Assembly: GCA_950022655.1 (NCBI GenBank)
Contig: OX465583.1
Location: 36,297,360 to 36,361,359, forward strand
Direction: 5' to 3'
Source of the DNA: Alentia gelatinosa
Lineage: Eukaryota > Annelida > Polychaeta > Phyllodocida > Polynoidae
DNA length: 64,000 nt
How positions within the stretch are numbered: the stretch's first letter is position 1; every line of letters starts with the position of its first letter. Under the pieces are notes generated by a model. The model did no database searches. It saw nothing but the letters and a program-made list of their open reading frames with translations, and was not told the DNA's origin. This document shows positions 57,660-64,000 of the stretch, piece by piece. The position numbers and the translations under genes are program-made.

Positions 57660-60330
57660 TACACTCAACACACTTCCATATTAAGCTAGTTTTAAAAGAT
57701 GTAAGGACGACCTCATTTAATACATTGGAAAATACATTCAAAAGCTAAAATCACCTATTGTTTTTACTACCTGTTGGTAACGGACTTTTCCTTATACTAC
57801 TTGTATAATCTGCCCACGCTGTTTCGGTATGAGGGATATTGGTTGATATATGATGGTGGTGCTTCACCATCCCAAATACGCGGATCCACATTACTCCTAA
57901 TAATTAATGTGGTGTAAATCCCTACGGTATAACACCAGGCCAACCCAACCATACCATATTGTAAAATCAATTTGTTTCGTATTCACACAAGGTGTTGCGG
58001 TTATCTAGCAGTTTCACCTGGATGTGCACCTGTTCCTTAGGTGGCATAATGGAACTGTAGACAAATATGGCTACAGCTGCTGTGGTCCTATAGCAAGTAC
58101 CTGGAATATTTGAACAGGTAGGCCAGAGCTAAATATGGCAGTTGTGGTAAGCATGTCGAACGCTTGAATTACAGACTGCTCACTACTTGATCATACGTTT
58201 ACGTGGAATAGTTCTTTTTCATCATGTTTAAACGGAAATGCTTGTATTGAGATAAACCTATATAAACTTCACACTTTCTATATGCATTTTCTCTGTATTT
58301 GGGAACACCTTTTTCTCCATGTATCTTTTACATAAATCGCACCATAGGCAGCACGAATGTGAACCGTCGTTGATAACAGAGTGTGAAAAGAATCTTTACT
58401 AAGAGGACTCCCCTCTTGGAACTTTCCATCTCATACTAAAGCCTTTTTCAGTTGGATAACTGCAGGTGGCAGCACTGAGAACAGGCAGTTGGTCTCTCGG
58501 GTAGGAGTTCTTCAGAAAACCTTTGGATCTGAGGTATCTATGCTTTCTTCATCCTAAACACGAATCCTGCAAATAAAACATGTAAACACTATGACAGCCC
58601 TGAGACATAAATTGGTAATGAGACCAAAAGATGCTCTGGATTGGTTTCTGGAAGTATGCAATAAGTGGAAAGCTAGTTGGTAGAAAGTTCGACATTGGTT
58701 GGGTTGTTGGGTTCCGATAAGCGGTTGCAAAGAAAGGGTATCAGCTGCAGGTATTGATGGAACTGAAACTGTTATCTGCGCCAATTGTTATTGCAAGATA
58801 TTTGTCTATGAAAAGGTTCTTAACAATTCTGTTAACTTTAATCTATCATAAGTCTTAATCGGAAGAAGCTTCATAAAGAATACATTTCACGATAATAGTT
58901 CATTTATTGACGATCTCTGTAGATAAATATATAGATAAATTAACACGAGTGTGTTGGGAACCTAAAAATATAAAAGTTTAAGTTACTCATGGTTGGAAAC
59001 TCGCTCTGCCTTGTATTTGGTCTGCGCAGATTTCACCCACGAACCATGTCAATGATAGAACGTATGTATGGAGATATTGTTAGTAAAAATACAATTTCCG
59101 GCAGAGCTGTTGGTACTGGAGCATTCCGTCCTTCTCATACCGACCTCTTCCTTTATGAAGTACATGGGAAGCTCAACATTCAAACAGAGCCTACTGTCCC
59201 TCCTCCCACACGCAATATTGTATGCCCCCTCTCATCCTCCATTTCCATATAATATCAAATCTTCTGCAGGTGTTTCTTTCTACGCAAACCTACAATAACT
59301 GTTCATTTTTGCGATTATTTGTTAACAGTACCAGCTATATGTGATGTTTTATTCAATCACTGAACATCAATCCGTCAAATCGTGAAACGTTTGTACCATT
59401 GTACTATCAATACGTTTGTATCACATTCCATGGTGCTTACGTCGCACATGAGGCGTTTCTATCACAAGCCATGCTGCTGTCCGTAATTGTTGAGACTTTG
59501 TTCATCACATATCATAGTTTTATGTTCAGTTAGTAAGACATGTTTATCAGATACAGTGGCACGTTTATCACCGGGCGTACTACATCATTGTACTGTATTC
59601 ACTAACTGGGACTTTTTACACCATATACCATGGTGCTGTGTACACATACCAGGAGACTCCAGTCACCTGATGGCATAGTAATGTGTTAACACATAACATA
59701 GTGGTATCCTTATAATTGCTTACAGTGATATTATCACATTAGTGCTCCATACCTTACATCAGCGCACCCACCACAACCCAACAGCTATCGATAACATGCG
59801 ACATTTGGGTAACTGTTAGACCTGGCAGCTAATCAATACTGCGATAAAACCATGACATGTCCCCTAATTGCCTCGGCTGTTTTTATAGCGGTCAGGATGT
59901 GAATGCTAAATATGCTCGCATTTCACCTCCTTCTGTTTCTAGCTTCTGAGTAATATATACAGCGTACTCGTGTTTAAACTGACACTTTATTAGATTGAGA
60001 GAATAAAAAATAAAGTTTTTGCAAATTATTTACTCATTACATCAAAGTCACAAAGGTGTACATGCATTTATCAACTTGTCGTTCAACGCTACCATCGTTG
60101 ATGGTCGCTGTTAGTAGCGCCATTAGCGGTAAGGTGATAGTAGATGGTAGCACTTTGACAACCACATAGTAAATTCCATGGCGGAATAGATTCAGCTTCA
60201 CAAGAGTATCGCTTGTAGGAACAGCCGTTCTTATTGAGCAGAAAATGTTTGGATTTGCTCTGTCATATCCTGTTGGCTTATAAAGATTTCATTCACACCC
60301 AAAAATACCACCTCCGGACTTTTCTAGGCC
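57660..60330. other. Intergenic sequence, no gene recognised
   Basis: Frames of 60-87 codons without recognisable features. No tandem repeat or transposon end noticed. Confidence 0.5.
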
Positions 60331-60334
60331 AGGT

Positions 60335-60800
60335 AATCGGGCGGCATTTGAGACGGTGCATTCTACGAGTCGGGTGTAGCGGGTTGGGGGTGTGAATGGC
60401 GTCGTCGTTGTCGATAAGGAACGTGGCCCGGGCGTCCTTTCAGCGTCCTGATTGCCAATCTGACGACGTCATTGTGAGCCTGACGGGGCACCAGCCACCG
60501 GCGACTCCATCTCGCCGCCAGGGGAAACGCCGGCGCTGCGAGCCGCTCCCGTGGCGCCCCCTGTGGACGTGAAAGGACGCCAGGTTTCTTCCAATCTTTG
60601 CCGCTCGTAATAACGCCAGGGAGTAAATGCCTGCTGGTGTTCGGCGAGCGCGGTTATTGCAGCATTGTCGGAGTGGCGGAACCAGCGGCATGCATGACTA
60701 AAGATGGAGTCAGTCGAGGAACGTGGTTTATCCGCTTCAGTCACCTTGATCTGGCAATAGCTGCTGCCCCCTCCCTCACCAGTGCCCTACACACAGGCAG
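60335..60800. promoter_or_regulatory. CpG island with a CTCF-like site, possible 5' end of a gene
   Basis: This is the second clear CpG-rich island of the window. It holds GGCGCCCCCTGTGGA (60,553-60,567), which contains the CTCF core in minus orientation, and ACGTCATT (about 60,467), a half CRE. A minus frame (60,469-60,744, extendable upstream through CQIKVTEADKPR) has mixed, non-repetitive residues such as FSHACRWFRHSDNAAI and may be coding. However, overlapping frames are open on the plus strand too (60,598-60,816), so neither is accepted as a gene. A distal enhancer or an unannotated first exon are both possible. Confidence 0.4.
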
Positions 60801-60804
60801 GAGT

Positions 60805-63500
60805 GGGAAGGAGTGAGAGGACATGTTCCCTACCAATAGGCCTCGTCCCTTTGCGACCCTAAACCATCTGTCTCGTTCTGTGACAGTGCTGTCAGTTATT
60901 GATTCCATATATGCCTGTTTCTCGGTATATAAATATAGTGCTATAGCCGTATCTACTCAAAATCTAATGTCATGATAGTGATAAGGGACATGGGCGATGT
61001 AATAAGTTCGTGCTAAATTAGTTCCCTGGGGTAGATATGTCTATTTTAATACGTTTATGACAAAATCTACGTACATTTTAAGCTTTATTTCTGTCGCTAC
61101 ATTAGGACGAGAGACATGTGGGCAAGTAATAAATGCATCGACTCAATATGGCGTGATAGTAGAAGCTTTATTCATGCAATGGTATAAAACGAAATTGCAA
61201 CCCTTGTTTCTACTATGAGATAGTGATATTTAATGCGGAGAATTTGTAAAACGTTTTCAATTGACAACTATGTAGCTGTGCTACTCTACTCACCGCATTC
61301 CATAGTTTCGGCAACACTGAAATATGACCCTGGCGGTTGCTATGCTTAAAACATCACCTAACTACATCCTGGCATCAGACGTCGAACTTCATCACAAACA
61401 CCTCACGTCTTCATTGCCTATTCAGAGCCCCAATGGCTCCTCAGGGGCCAATCTATACAGAATAGGTAAGGAGAAAGTGCGACATACTGTTTTCTATAGA
61501 TAATCAGTTGGGATTCAGCGGCGGCGGAAACTGGATCAAATAGCAGATGTACCCGTTTTGCTGCTAAGGAGGCTTTTCGAAATAAAGGGATGAACCTGTG
61601 TGCACGTGGTTACAATGAGGAGGAAATAGAACGGGACAGCGTCAGGTCGTTATAGGATAGATCACCGCATGATTCACTTCCGAACAGTATGCAATTTTTC
61701 CCAACATAAAATGCCTCATCTTAAAAAAAGAAATAGAAAATCCAGGTTATCTTATATCTATAATATTAAACCTCGTCCTAAGTGTTTTTCGTCCATTCTG
61801 TAAACTAACATGCCACTTAGTACCTACTCTCTTTTCGGAATTTAAAAGACCCATATTATTATACCTGTGGCCATATGTCCCACGTATACACTGCCCATTC
61901 CCACCCATGTCATATTGATCAATGGCCGTACAACACGTAGGTATTGTACGAGATATGTATGTGTTGTACGGGGTAATTATGGCTGAGAAACACAAATTTT
62001 TTCCAAAAAGCCAATGTAAAATGACGAGTTTAAGGTACATAATAATACGAAAACAGGTACACTGTGTCCGTTCGTAATGAATACTTGGTAAAATTGGAGA
62101 TTAGATGAACCTCTGCCTTCGACATCGGTTCATATAATCGTCAATCTTGCCGCGTATTTATCACGTACAGCCACAGTAAACCCGGTTTCCGTATAGTACT
62201 TTATCCAATGTATTAATGGTAATACATCCATCATAAATCTTTATATAAGGATAGAAAAAAGTTAAAAAAAACTGGAGAACATATGTTTGATTGAATGGTA
62301 AAAGAGTGCTCATCTCGGCGATCAGAATCTATACATTATTTATAGGATCATGTCGCTCATAATCCCTGTAGATCTCTTCCCATATCCACACTAAGTATTC
62401 ACTCTGATATTCATACTTTCCCACAAGAGCGATGCCTCAGTTTGTTCCTATGGCTTAATAATTCATGGTTTTGGTGCAAAGAATCACCACCCAGCGGTAT
62501 GATAATCGGAAGGGGTAGTCGTGTGTGCATAATAAGGCAGCATCCTCAAGGCTAGTAAAGATTTATTGACATGGTGAAGGTGTGTTGTGTTGTGTAGGAA
62601 GGGTGCCAACCAATAACTTGAATTGTGAGGTAGTGCACTGGCATGAAGGCATGGGACGTTTTTCAATACTATTTTGAAGATTGATAGATATTCGTCGTTT
62701 TAGCTGTGGACCATAAAATTCTGTTCTTAAGAGGCCGCAAATACAGCTGAAGTTAACATGAAATTAGATTGGCGTGACAACTTTTTAAAATCAACTCATT
62801 CAAATATTGGAACTGGTGCAGAAGAGTCAATGACCTGATGAAAGAATGAGACATTGGGAATCATCCATAGCGAATCTCTTCAAACTGTGTAGTCCATGCA
62901 TTCAGGAAATACCAACATTTTCCGGTAAGTAGCATTTGAAATAGTACCACTGTACAGCCCATCTGGGAGAAAATAACAAAACCTCGTGAAGGTAAACTGC
63001 TGGATTAGAATAAGTCACTCTCAGTCCTCAATGTGCGACAGCTTTGATGTAACCCTGACCATAATCACCATGCTTAGCCAATGAGGCAGTGGGATAATAG
63101 CATTCAGACTGTTGGCAGCAATAGATTATTATTAAATTATCGTAAATGGGGGTCTTATTGGTTATAGGGTGTGCCTACCCTCTCGGGGATGATGCTAGTC
63201 GGCAGATTAGCAATATCCAGGGGTTATATCATGTAATTTCTGGAAATGATGATTACAAGACACAGTGTAAGACAGTTGCATGGCCAGGACTGGTAGTATG
63301 AACACATAGTACCGTGTGTTAATCTATGTACTACGATGGCTACTACTGAAGATACACCTTGAATAGAGGCATTATTAATATGAGAATACTGTCAGAGGCT
63401 AAGTGGAAGATGAATGGTATGCAGTTCTCGTCCAGCTCGTACGTCCGGAACTCATAGAACGAGGGACGTACCTACTGTAGGAACGGGACAATCTAAAGCC
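60805..63500. other. AT-rich intergenic sequence, no gene recognised
   Basis: Frames up to 97 codons (61,747-62,040 minus) with no recognisable feature. No repeats of note. Confidence 0.5.
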
Positions 63501-63509
63501 TATCAGACA

Positions 63510-63705
63510 TCGACCCGACGGCTGTGCCCGATTTTACCTTTGCCCGACGGATCCGTCGGGTCTGTGGCAATCTGCGTCAATCGGGTTGGTGTACGCACTT
63601 CACCGACCCGATTTTATTGCTTTTCCCGACACGTCGGGCATTACTACATGTCAGATATGACGGACTCTCCCCGACCTTAAGATTTCGGTGTACGCACTTT
63701 AGGCG
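63510..63705. repeat. Palindrome-rich CCCGAC repeat region
   Basis: The perfect palindrome CCCGACGGATCCGTCGGG (63,543-63,560) and the near-palindrome CCCGACACGTCGGGC lie between two direct repeats. These are CCCGATTTTACCTTTGCCCGAC (63,527 on) with CCCGATTTTATTGCTTTTCCCG (63,608 on), and GGTGTACGCACTT (about 63,588 and 63,687). CpG-rich and unlike its surroundings, it looks like a transposon fragment with internal duplications. The overlapping plus frames are not coding. Confidence 0.6.
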
Positions 63706-63709
63706 ATTG

Positions 63710-64000
63710 TTACCGATTCTGAATTGGCCGTTTGAATAGCGATGCTACCTATCCCCTAGTCCGATTTAGAAGTTCCTTATATCAATTTGTAGGTGAAACA
63801 GAGGCAATTATAGACCTGAAACCCGTTTTCTGATATCTTAAAAGGAACAGAAGTTATTAAACTATATAGAGCCGATGGTCGCTCTCTTTGATCTCAATGG
63901 GTCGTTTTACGAGGTTATAAAGGGAAGAGGAGTCGCCGGGAAGAGTCGGCATGTCGGTATCTTATAAGTATAATACACCGACATTTTATTCTCAACTCTC
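63710..64000. other. Window end, nothing recognised
   Basis: No coding frame, repeat or transposon end seen in the last 290 bases. Confidence 0.5.

Overview
The window looks like gene-poor nuclear DNA from an invertebrate animal, probably marine and possibly lophotrochozoan or mollusc. The evidence for that is a mostly AT-rich background with many small foldback elements, (AT)n and (GA)n microsatellites, tRNA-headed SINE-like repeats, a 5'-truncated non-LTR retrotransposon with a poly(A) tail, a solo LTR, and a 200-base assembly gap. There are no operons or bacterial signals. The species cannot be named from the sequence alone.

Layout. 1-3.9 kb holds foldback repeats, a large compound microsatellite and pieces of a dispersed repeat. 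3.9-11.3 kb is mostly unique AT-rich DNA with a homeodomain-site cluster near 8.35 kb, a possible exon near 9.0 kb and a GC-rich island. 11.32-12.66 kb is the truncated retrotransposon with an uninterrupted 324-codon reverse transcriptase segment. 13-25 kb is intergenic, with copies of a TTTCCATTGG-armed foldback family (17.0, 19.3, 23.8 and 24.05 kb). 26.1-27.8 kb carries a decayed gag-like region on the minus strand. 28.19-29.46 kb is a solo LTR with a perfect 5-base target duplication. 30.5-31.5 kb is a palindrome-rich element region.

The best host gene is a single-exon plus-strand CDS at 36,891-37,403. It encodes a 170-residue protein predicted to be tail-anchored. Its promoter has a CTCF-like site, a full CRE, a TATA-like box and a BANP-type TCTCGCGAGA palindrome, and a 56-bp minisatellite follows the stop codon. 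A possible terminal coding exon of a minus-strand gene lies just upstream (about 35,972-36,163). A candidate divergent promoter with YY1/TISU-like, NF-Y, E-box and GC-box motifs lies at 41.9-42.2 kb, followed by a 400-bp polypyrimidine tract. A second NRF1/YY1-type candidate start is at 53.7 kb on the minus strand.

The rest is long intergenic sequence with scattered GC-richer islands carrying clustered homeodomain, POU or FOX motifs (8.3, 22.0, 33.2 and 51.8 kb), which suggests a regulatory desert. I found no CRISPR array, rRNA or intact tRNA gene, and nothing I can defend as a new multi-gene system. The most interesting items are the 37-kb gene with its promoter and minisatellite, the divergent promoter at 42 kb, and the solo LTR.
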